Positions 1-5,333 of a stretch of DNA of 6,084 bases are shown here, one piece after another (the first letter of the stretch is position 1; each line of letters begins with the position of its first letter). The position numbers were made by a program, and so were the translations under genes. The DNA is from Rhodospirillaceae bacterium (GTDB taxonomy: Bacteria > Pseudomonadota > Alphaproteobacteria > DSM-16000 > Inquilinaceae): the NCBI GenBank assembly GCA_020425485.1, contig JAGQRL010000012.1, positions 1 to 6,084 on the forward strand. The letters run 5' to 3'. Below the pieces are notes generated by a model. That model ran no database searches, was not told the origin of the DNA, and saw only the letters and a list, made by a program, of their open reading frames with translations.

Positions 1-739
1 CGGTGAAGTAGCAGTCGATCTCGCCGTTGATCAGGGCGGTGTTCATGGCCACCAGATCGTCGGTCAGCAGGCGGGCGCCGGCGAAGATCTGATCGGCGAT
101 CTCGCGGAAGGTCACGAAGCCGGCCTCGTCCAGCGGCTCGAACGGGTTCAGCCCGCCGGTGATGCACATGTGCATCACGTTCCAGTTGTCGTAGGTGAGG
201 ATGCCGTAGCGGCCGGCCAGTGCGGGATCGAGGAACAGGTTCCAGCCCTGGTCTTCGGCCATGTCGCGGCTGATCACGTCGGTGTTGACCACGAAGCTGA
301 ACGGCCCGTAGCGCTGGGGCATGCCGATCAGCTCGCCGTCCGGCGCGATGGCCAGCGGGTACGGCCCGTTATAGGGCGGCGTCATGCGCTCGAAATACGG
401 CATGAAGCGGTCCTGATCGAGCGGCACGATCAGCCCTTCGGGGTAGAGCTGGGCGCGCGCCCAGGGTTGGTTGACGTTGATCAGGTGCCAGACATTGCTT
501 TCGCCGGCGCGCAGCCGGTTGATCATGTCGGGGTCGGACGTGCCGCTTTCCGCGCGCACGGTGGCGCCGGGATGGAGATCGCGGAACGGCCCCAGCACGT
601 CGTCGGTGTTGTAGCCCTCCCAGCAGAGGATGTTCAGCTCGTCGCTGGTCTGGCCGAACACGCGGGCCGACCGGCCCATGACACCCAAAGCGGCAAGACT
701 GCCTGCACCTTGGGCAAATGACCGCCGTGAAATCCGCAT
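1..739 (-). CDS. ABC transporter substrate-binding protein, PotD-like (polyamine-type), 5' part only
   Basis: Periplasmic solute-capture subunit of an ABC importer; 246 codons are present and the C-terminus runs off the left edge of the window. The N-terminus carries a twin-arginine motif (SRRSF, residues 4-8) followed by a hydrophobic stretch (about 12-22), so Tat export is likely; cleavage probably falls near residues 25-30. The mature part begins ELNILCWEGY, typical of the spermidine/putrescine-binding (COG0687) family, followed by stretches such as FRDLHPGA and NRLRAGESNVWHLINVN. I chose the ATG at 737-739: GGGAG lies 9 nt upstream, and an in-frame TAG seven codons upstream excludes a longer protein. 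Another ATG at 742-744 is out of frame. It is divergent from the kinase/phospho-lyase operon, which suggests that it feeds that pathway. The permease and ATPase genes would lie further left. The true ligand may be a polyamine or another cationic amine; I cannot tell from the sequence. Confidence 0.9.
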   Translation of the reverse strand, partial: MRISRRSFAQGAGSLAALGVMGRSARVFGQTSDELNILCWEGYNTDDVLGPFRDLHPGATVRAESGTSDPDMINRLRAGESNVWHLINVNQPWARAQLYPEGLIVPLDQDRFMPYFERMTPPYNGPYPLAIAPDGELIGMPQRYGPFSFVVNTDVISRDMAEDQGWNLFLDPALAGRYGILTYDNWNVMHMCITGGLNPFEPLDEAGFVTFREIADQIFAGARLLTDDLVAMNTALINGEIDCYFT

Positions 740-905
740 CGCATTGGTCTCCCGTCGCTAGATCGCGCCTAATTCCTACGCATGGGCCTCCATGGGTATC
801 GCCTCACCCGCCGGTCGGTGACCTTTGCCGGGCCAGAGGCGGCCACCCACGCTCGGGTTTCGGCCGCAGGCGGCCCAGGGCCGTACGGTCACGCTCGTTC
901 TGCTT

Positions 906-927
906 GGTCTCAGTTTGCTTTGAGACC
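906..927. repeat. Inverted repeat, candidate operator (GGTCTCA-N8-TGAGACC)
   Basis: The 7-bp arms GGTCTCA (906-912) and TGAGACC (921-927) are perfect inverted copies separated by 8 bp. Three more complementary bases, TGC (901-903) and GCA (928-930), flank them if a two-base offset on the left is allowed. The centre-to-centre spacing of the arms is 15 bp, compatible with a dimeric helix-turn-helix regulator. No T-tract follows, so a terminator is unlikely. GGTCTC occurs once more at 746-751, over the ribosome-binding region of the binding-protein gene. Which protein binds is unknown; the DeoR-like regulator in this window is the obvious candidate. Confidence 0.45.
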
Positions 928-945
928 GCATTGCAGCGCAAGAGA

Positions 946-988
946 GAATGTTGAGCATCCAAAATTTTGTGATAGTCTTCCAACATTC
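946..988. repeat. Inverted repeat in the AT-rich promoter island (GAATGTTG / CAACATTC)
   Basis: GAATGTTG (946-953) and CAACATTC (981-988) are perfect 8-bp inverted copies 27 bp apart, bracketing AAAATTTT at 961-968. The TGTT/AACA cores recall half-sites reported for DeoR/GlpR-type repressors, but the wide spacing would need two dimers, a looped arrangement or a tetramer. The dyad spans the likely promoter of the kinase operon, where a repressor would block RNA polymerase. Assignment to the local regulator is inference. Confidence 0.4.
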
Positions 989-1034
989 CTAAGCGCCCCG
1001 GCGGCGGCCGCAGCGACCGCCCGTCTGAGTCTTC

Positions 1035-1040
1035 GAAGGA
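1035..1040 (+). promoter_or_regulatory. Ribosome binding site of the kinase gene
   Basis: GAAGGA lies 7 nt upstream of the ATG at 1048-1050. The good spacing supports this start, from which the whole APH-type domain is covered. Confidence 0.7.
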
Positions 1041-1047
1041 TGCGACC

Positions 1048-2061
1048 ATGGCCACCCTGTACAACGAGGCCTATCTCACAGAGACGCTGGGAGAGCTGCA
1101 GGATCTGTGCCAGACCTGGGGGCTGTCGCCCCGCACGGAGGTCTCGCTCCTCAACATGTCGGAGAATGCGACGTTCCGGGCCGACGACCCGGAAGCCGCG
1201 GCTCCCGTGATTCTCAGGGTGCATCGGCCCTACTATCACAGCCTCCAGGAAATCGAGTCCGAGCTTGCCTGGATCGAAGCGCTGCGCGCCGAAGGGGTGG
1301 TGGAAACGCCGGAGCCGCTGAAGGTGGGCGGCGGCGGGCACATCGCCAATTTCACCCATCGCGGGGAAACCCGGCACGTCGTCGGCTTTGCCTTCATGGA
1401 AGGCAAGGAGCCCGATCTGTCCGCCGATCTTGTGGACGGTTTTGTGGAACTTGGCGCAATCAGTGCCCGACTTCACCAGCATGTGGAGCGCTGGCCGCGG
1501 CCCGCCGCCTTTCAACGCAAGGTGTGGAACTTCGACACAACCCTCGGCACCTCGCCCCATTGGGGGGAGTGGCGCGCGGCCCTGGGCCTCACCGACGACG
1601 GGCGGGCGCTGCTGGCGCGCACCTGTGCGCTGCTCGACCGCCAGCTTGCCGCCTACGGCACCGGGCGCGACCGCTTCGGGCTGATCCACGCCGATCTCAG
1701 GCTCGCCAACCTGCTGGTGCATGGCGACCGCATCGGCGTGATCGACTTCGACGACTGCGGCTTCGGCTGGTTCGGCTACGACTTCGCCGCCGCCGTCAGC
1801 TTCTACGAAACCGATCCCATCATCCCCGACCTGCAGGATGCCTGGCTGCGCGGCTATCGCTCGGTAGCGCCCCTGCCGGCGGAGGACGAGGCGATGCTGC
1901 CCACCTTCGTGCTGCTCAGGCGCATCCTGCTCACCGCCTGGATCGCCTCGCACGCCGAAACGCCCACCGCCGCGGATGCCGGCGGTGCCGGGTTCACCGA
2001 CGGCACCCTGGCGCTGTCGGACCGCTACCTGACCAACCACAGTCGGGCGGACCACGGGTGA
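1048..2061 (+). CDS. APH-fold small-molecule kinase (probable amino alcohol / hydroxylysine kinase)
   Basis: A 337-residue cytoplasmic kinase of the aminoglycoside phosphotransferase / choline kinase superfamily (APH, COG2334-like). The N-lobe segment VILRVHRP (54-61) has Arg57 where kinases usually have the ATP-binding Lys. The catalytic loop is HADLRLAN (214-221), with Asp216 as the likely base and Asn221 as a metal ligand. The metal-binding IDFDD follows at 232-236, equivalent to the DFG motif, and the YDFAAAV helix at 244-250 is also typical. Related proteins include homoserine kinase ThrB2, hydroxylysine kinase (HYKK), choline and ethanolamine kinases and SrkA protein kinase. The next gene, 49 bp downstream, encodes a phospho-lyase-like PLP enzyme, which favours phosphorylation of the hydroxyl of an amino alcohol or 5-hydroxylysine. 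Such genes are often labelled only 'phosphotransferase'. The family is certain; the substrate is inferred from the neighbours. Confidence 0.9.
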   Translation: MATLYNEAYLTETLGELQDLCQTWGLSPRTEVSLLNMSENATFRADDPEAAAPVILRVHRPYYHSLQEIESELAWIEALRAEGVVETPEPLKVGGGGHIANFTHRGETRHVVGFAFMEGKEPDLSADLVDGFVELGAISARLHQHVERWPRPAAFQRKVWNFDTTLGTSPHWGEWRAALGLTDDGRALLARTCALLDRQLAAYGTGRDRFGLIHADLRLANLLVHGDRIGVIDFDDCGFGWFGYDFAAAVSFYETDPIIPDLQDAWLRGYRSVAPLPAEDEAMLPTFVLLRRILLTAWIASHAETPTAADAGGAGFTDGTLALSDRYLTNHSRADHG

Positions 2062-2110
2062 GCCCGCCCGGCATCTGTGTCTCCACACTCCGGCTGCAAG
2101 GCGACAGCGC

Positions 2111-3448
2111 ATGACGGCAACGGTCAAACCGATCCTCGATCTGAATGCCTTCCGCGACGACGCGTCCGCCGCCCCCGCCGGCTCGCTGCTGGCCCGCCGG
2201 CGTGCCAATTTCGGTGCCGCCTCGGTGCTGTTCTACAGCGACCCCATCGAGGTGGTGCGCGGCCAAGGCGTGTGGATGGAAGCCGCCGACGGGCAGCGCT
2301 ACCTCGATTTCTACAACAACGTCCCGTCGGTGGGGCATTGCCACCCGCGCGTGGTGGCGGCCATCGCCGAACAGGCGGCCACGCTCAACATCAACACCCG
2401 CTATCTGAACGAGCGGGTGGAGAGCTATCTGGAACGCCTGAAGGCGACCCTGCCGGCCGAGATCTCCAACGCCGTGCTGTGCTGCACTGGCAGCGAAGCC
2501 AACGACCTGGCGCTGCGGGTGGCCGCCAAGGCCAGCGGCGGCAGCGGCGTGGTGGTGACGGAGGCGGCCTATCACGGCAACACCGCGGCGGTGACGGACA
2601 TCTCGCCATCCGCCTGGAAGCACGCCGGGCCGGTCCCAGCCCATGTGCGCATCGTGCCGCCGCCGTCCGCCGCCGCCTTCGGGGCGGACATCGCCCAGGG
2701 CTTTGCCGATGCGGTGGCCGCCGCCTTCGCCGACCTTCAGGCGAGCGGCATTCGCCCCGCCGCCTTCATCTGCGATTCCATCTTTTCCAGCGATGGCGTG
2801 TATGCCGACCCGCCGGGCTTCCTGGCCCTGGCAGTGGCCGCAGCACGGGCGGCCGGGGCGCTCTATATCGGCGACGAGGTGCAGCCGGGCTTCGCGCGCA
2901 CCGGCGATGCCATGTGGGGCTTTGCCCGCCACGGCGTGACGCCGGACATCGTCACCATGGGCAAGCCCATGGGCAACGGCTTCCCCATGGCGGCGATGCT
3001 GGCGCGGCCGGACCTGCTGGCGCTGTTCTGCCAGGATGTGGGCTATTTCAACACCTTCGGCGGCAACCCGGTGGCGGCTGCCGCCGGGCTGGCGGTGCTG
3101 GAGGTGATCGCGGAGGAAGGCTTGCAGGCCAATGCGCTGGCCATCGGCGGCCACCTCAAGGCCCGCCTGGCGGCCCTGGCGCAGCGCTTCCCCGTGGTGG
3201 GCGCGGTGCGCGGTGCCGGCCTGTTCATCGGCATCGAGTTGAGCCGGCCGGGCGACCCTGCGCTGCCGGACCCGGCAGCGGCGACGGCGCTGATCGCCGG
3301 CCTCCACCGCCGCGGCGTGCTGATCGGTGCGGCCGGGCGCTACGGCAACACGTTGAAGGTGCGCCCGCCGCTGTGCCTGACGGAAGCGGAAGCCGACCTG
3401 TTCGCCGATGCGCTGGCGGACAGCCTGGAGGAGCTGGCCGCGGCCTGA
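2111..3448 (+). CDS. Class-III PLP enzyme, probable O-phosphoamine phospho-lyase (ETNPPL/PHYKPL-like)
   Basis: A 445-residue fold-type I PLP enzyme, normal length for class-III aminotransferases. Visible cofactor residues: GSEAND (127-132), YHG (154-156), GDEVQ (254-258) with Asp255 for the pyridine nitrogen, Schiff-base Lys285 in TMGKPMGNGFP, and NTFGGNP (314-320) with Thr315 for the PLP phosphate. Several segments match, from memory, vertebrate ethanolamine-phosphate and 5-phosphohydroxylysine phospho-lyases: VRGQGVWM, VGHCHP, NTRYLNE, DIVTMGK, and FPVVGAVRGAGLFIG (360-374). Those enzymes release phosphate and ammonia to form an aldehyde rather than transaminating. Arg418 in KVRPPLC sits where, as I recall, the vertebrate lyases have Lys. 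AAGG, 9 nt before the ATG, is the likely ribosome site. Translational coupling is absent, but the 49-bp gap implies co-transcription with the kinase gene. An ordinary omega-transaminase remains possible. Confidence 0.88.
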   Translation: MTATVKPILDLNAFRDDASAAPAGSLLARRRANFGAASVLFYSDPIEVVRGQGVWMEAADGQRYLDFYNNVPSVGHCHPRVVAAIAEQAATLNINTRYLNERVESYLERLKATLPAEISNAVLCCTGSEANDLALRVAAKASGGSGVVVTEAAYHGNTAAVTDISPSAWKHAGPVPAHVRIVPPPSAAAFGADIAQGFADAVAAAFADLQASGIRPAAFICDSIFSSDGVYADPPGFLALAVAAARAAGALYIGDEVQPGFARTGDAMWGFARHGVTPDIVTMGKPMGNGFPMAAMLARPDLLALFCQDVGYFNTFGGNPVAAAAGLAVLEVIAEEGLQANALAIGGHLKARLAALAQRFPVVGAVRGAGLFIGIELSRPGDPALPDPAAATALIAGLHRRGVLIGAAGRYGNTLKVRPPLCLTEAEADLFADALADSLEELAAA

Positions 3449-3479
3449 CCGCCGCCGGCCCTGCCCCTCCCCAGGCTCC

Positions 3480-4238
3480 TCAGGCGATCACCACGCGCAC
3501 TTCGGCATCGGCCAAAGCCTTGGCCAGCGGCCGGTCGGGCGGCAGGTCGGTGACCAGCGTGTCCACCTGCGCCCACTGGGCGTAGCGGGCGGGAAACCGC
3601 GCCAGGAACTTGGAGTGGTCGGCCACCACCATCAGCCGGTCGCAGCGGGCCACCATGCCACGGTAGACCTCCGCCTCCTCCACCAGGGCGTCGCTGGGGC
3701 CGTCCAGCCCCAGGCCGGAGGCACCGATCACCGCCCAGTCGGCGCGAAAGTCCTCCAGGAAGCGCAGGGTCTGGGCGCCCTGGGTGGAGCCTTCCGCGGC
3801 GTGGTAGCGGCCGGGGGCGATGATCACCGTGATGGTGGGGTTGAGCGACAGCATGGTGGCCACCCCGAAGGAATGGGCGATCACCGTCAGGTCGTTCATC
3901 TCGATGGCCAGCCGGCGCGCCACATGCACCGTGGTGGCGCCGGAGCCGAACATCACCGTCTTGGCCCCCACCAGCAGCCCCGGCACCGCCTTGGACATGC
4001 GCTCGCGTTCGGCCACCAGCAGGTGGTGGCGTTCGTTGACGCTGGGCTCGCTGGAGGAGCGGCGCACCGCCCCGCCATAGGTGCGGCTCACCTGGCCCAG
4101 CATAGACAGCTCGTCGAAGTCGCGCCGCACCGTTTCGGTGGAAACCGCCAGCATCTCGGCCAGTTCGGCCACGCGCAGCGCCGGCCGCTGCTCCAGCTCG
4201 GCGAGGATGCGCCGGTGCCGCGCCTGCTTCTTCCCCAT
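3480..4238 (-). CDS. DeoR/GlpR-family transcriptional regulator
   Basis: A 252-residue DNA-binding regulator, normal length for the family. The N-terminal winged helix-turn-helix includes RVAELAEMLAVSTETVRRDF (22-41), and the wing ends in YGGA (54-57). The C-terminal DeoR sensor domain has GSGATTVHVARRL (98-110), GASGL (172-176), ADHSKF (206-211) and VTD (229-231). Family members usually sense a phosphorylated sugar or intermediate and repress a catabolic operon. Two usual pocket positions differ: Gly98 stands where Asp is common (DSGTT), and Tyr192 in AEVYRGM where Lys is common. I chose the ATG at 4236-4238, preceded by AGGAGG only 3 nt away. A GTG at 4248-4250 would add four residues but itself overlaps that Shine-Dalgarno. 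The gene faces the phospho-lyase gene tail-to-tail across 31 bp. Control of the kinase operon is inferred from position and family. Confidence 0.9.
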   Translation of the reverse strand: MGKKQARHRRILAELEQRPALRVAELAEMLAVSTETVRRDFDELSMLGQVSRTYGGAVRRSSSEPSVNERHHLLVAERERMSKAVPGLLVGAKTVMFGSGATTVHVARRLAIEMNDLTVIAHSFGVATMLSLNPTITVIIAPGRYHAAEGSTQGAQTLRFLEDFRADWAVIGASGLGLDGPSDALVEEAEVYRGMVARCDRLMVVADHSKFLARFPARYAQWAQVDTLVTDLPPDRPLAKALADAEVRVVIA

Positions 4239-4276
4239 TCGCCTCCTCACCGCCGGACGTGCCGGGTGTAGCCGCA

Positions 4277-4294
4277 GCGCCGGGTTGCCGGCGC
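4277..4294 (-). other. GC-rich hairpin between the DUF502 and DeoR-like genes
   Basis: A perfect 7-bp stem, GCGCCGG (4277-4283) with CCGGCGC (4288-4294), closes a 4-nt loop. It begins about 20 nt after the DUF502 stop codon in the minus direction. No T-run follows, so it is at best a weak or Rho-assisted terminator, or an mRNA-stabilising stem. It lies in the 75-bp gap upstream of the regulator, so it may set relative expression if the two genes are co-transcribed. Confidence 0.3.
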
Positions 4295-4313
4295 CCGATG
4301 ACCGTGAATGCGT

Positions 4314-5117
4314 CTACCCAGAGCTGCCGCCGTGGCGGCTGCCCGGATAGGTCTGATCCTGGGCCGCCGCCGCTTCGGCGCGCGCATCGGCCACCCGGTC
4401 GGCGCCGTCGACGCGCGAGGCCACCACCGGGCGTTCGCGCTCCGCAAGCGGCCGCCGGTCGGGCGGCGTGACGATGCCGCCGGACATCACCATCTTGATC
4501 CCCTCCTCCACCGACATGGTGAGGAAGATCAGGTCGCCGCGCGGCACGAACAGAAGAAAGCCGGAGGTGGGGTTCGGCGTGGTCGGCAGGAACACGTTGA
4601 TCACGCGGTCGCTGGTCAGGTTCTGCACCTCGCCTTCCGTCTCCCCCACCACGAAGGCCAGGCACCACAGCCCGCGCCGCGGGTATTCCACCATGACGAC
4701 CTCGCGGAACGCCTTGGACTGGTTGGCGAGCACCGTTTCCAGCACCTGCTTCACCGCCCCGTAGATGGAGCGGATCACCGGCATGCGGGCGAGCAGGCTG
4801 TCCTGCAAACGCATCAGCATGCGGCCGAGGAAGCCGGCGGTGAACCAGCCGATCAGCGCCAGTGCGGTGATGACGAGGATCAGCCCGATCCCCGGCACGC
4901 TGAAGGGCAGGTAGGTTTCCGGGTGGAAGCGCGGCGGCACGATGCCCCGCACCTCGTCGTCGATGAAGCTGATGAACAGCCAGGCGAGATAGAAGGTGAG
5001 CGAGATCGGCGCCGTCACCAGAATGCCGGCGAAGAAATAAACCCGCAGCCGCTGGAACATCGTCATGCCCTCGCGGGTTTGTCTCTGCGGTCCCCCGTTC
5101 GGTCCGTCGACGCTCAT
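4314..5117 (-). CDS. DUF502 family inner-membrane protein
   Basis: A 267-residue membrane protein of unknown function. Two transmembrane segments are visible at about 26-50 and 74-98, the second starting with the family's GIGLILV...G pattern. The conserved soluble part follows: RMPVIRSIYGAVKQVLET (111-128), FLPTTPNPTSGFLLFVP (176-192, with PTTPNPTSG the strongest family signature) and MSVEEGIKMVMSGG (201-214). The last 55 or so residues are charged, Ala/Arg-rich and probably disordered. The ATG at 5115-5117 has AAGG about 10 nt upstream. Alternative starts are ATG at 5064-5066 and 5058-5060; the latter, giving MFQRL, has GAGGG 7 nt upstream and is a serious rival, removing 19 hydrophilic residues. 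No role in the neighbouring pathway is evident. It is divergent from the Crp-like gene and on the same strand as the regulator downstream. Confidence 0.88.
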   Translation of the reverse strand: MSVDGPNGGPQRQTREGMTMFQRLRVYFFAGILVTAPISLTFYLAWLFISFIDDEVRGIVPPRFHPETYLPFSVPGIGLILVITALALIGWFTAGFLGRMLMRLQDSLLARMPVIRSIYGAVKQVLETVLANQSKAFREVVMVEYPRRGLWCLAFVVGETEGEVQNLTSDRVINVFLPTTPNPTSGFLLFVPRGDLIFLTMSVEEGIKMVMSGGIVTPPDRRPLAERERPVVASRVDGADRVADARAEAAAAQDQTYPGSRHGGSSG

Positions 5118-5333
5118 GCCGGACGCACCTTGCCTGGCGTACCGGCACCCCGCCCGCGGAGGTCACCGGCCATCTCGCCTTGGAAAACACCAAAAGGTCT
5201 GCTTGACATCGCTGCCACCGGGTTTGCTGTTGGCTGGTGCCCGTTGCCAGCGTCGGCCGGGTCTCCGGCTGCAAGTGTCGGCACAACGGCACCGCAGCAC
5301 AAGACCGCAGTCCGCCCGTCCTGAGGTTCCACC
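5118..5333. promoter_or_regulatory. Divergent intergenic region (DUF502 / Crp-like regulator)
   Basis: A 216-bp gap between divergent starts that must hold promoters for both genes. On the plus strand a consensus -35 hexamer, TTGACA (5203-5208), is followed at 17 bp by only a poor -10 (GCTGTT, 5226-5231; two of six bases match), so the promoter call is weak. Just upstream is a small dyad, TTGG-N6-CCAA (5180-5193). GAGG at 5323-5326, 7 nt before the ATG, is the ribosome site of the regulator gene. No small gene is supported here. Confidence 0.4.
5180..5193. promoter_or_regulatory. Small dyad TTGG-N6-CCAA, possible Crp/Fnr-type site
   Basis: TTGG (5180-5183) and CCAA (5190-5193) are inverted copies separated by 6 bp, the spacing of FNR boxes (TTGA-N6-TCAA), with one symmetrical change per half. 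It lies about 10 bp upstream of the candidate -35 box. Four-base arms occur easily by chance, and the regulator's own recognition helix looks CRP-like rather than FNR-like, so the call is weak. Confidence 0.2.

Larger units (their letters stand above)
740..1047. promoter_or_regulatory. Divergent intergenic regulatory region (binding protein / kinase operon)
   Basis: A 308-bp gap between two divergent start codons, with no convincing gene on either strand. Most of it is GC-rich, but about 944-992 is a clear AT-rich island containing AAAATTTT (961-968), the most promoter-like stretch here. It carries two inverted repeats, listed separately (906-927 and 946-988). A weak plus-strand promoter reading is TTGAGC (951-956) with a poor -10 near 973-978; I cannot place start sites with confidence. 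The 5' leader of the kinase gene (about 993-1034) is very GC-rich. Both operons are probably controlled from here. Confidence 0.6.

Noticed and set aside
170..721. Plus-strand open frame (183 codons) opposite the binding-protein gene
   Set aside because: Antisense reading of the SBP; no ribosome site or motif.
862..875. Palindrome GGCCGC-AG-GCGGCC
   Set aside because: Short GC-only palindromes are frequent in this base composition; there is no T-tract or conserved context to call it a terminator or operator.
968..983. TGTGA-N6-TCCAA as a CRP site in the kinase promoter
   Set aside because: The left half-site is perfect but the right half matches TCACA at only three of five bases; one half-site is expected by chance in an AT-rich island.
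910..2208. Minus-strand open frame (432 codons) opposite the kinase gene and intergenic region
   Set aside because: Low-complexity Gly/Arg/Val composition, no recognisable domain, and it covers the regulatory region and an intact kinase.
1994..3307. Long minus-strand open frame (437 codons) opposite the PLP-enzyme gene
   Set aside because: Arg/His/Gly-rich translation with no family motif, typical of the antisense of a GC-rich gene; the plus-strand enzyme has a full set of catalytic motifs.
3449..3479. Bidirectional terminator between the convergent phospho-lyase and DeoR-like genes
   Set aside because: I could not find a convincing stem followed by a T-run in this 31-bp gap.
4308..5324. 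Plus-strand open frame (338 codons) opposite the DUF502 gene
   Set aside because: His/Arg/Gly-rich antisense translation; the DUF502 protein on the other strand has clear TM segments and family signatures.
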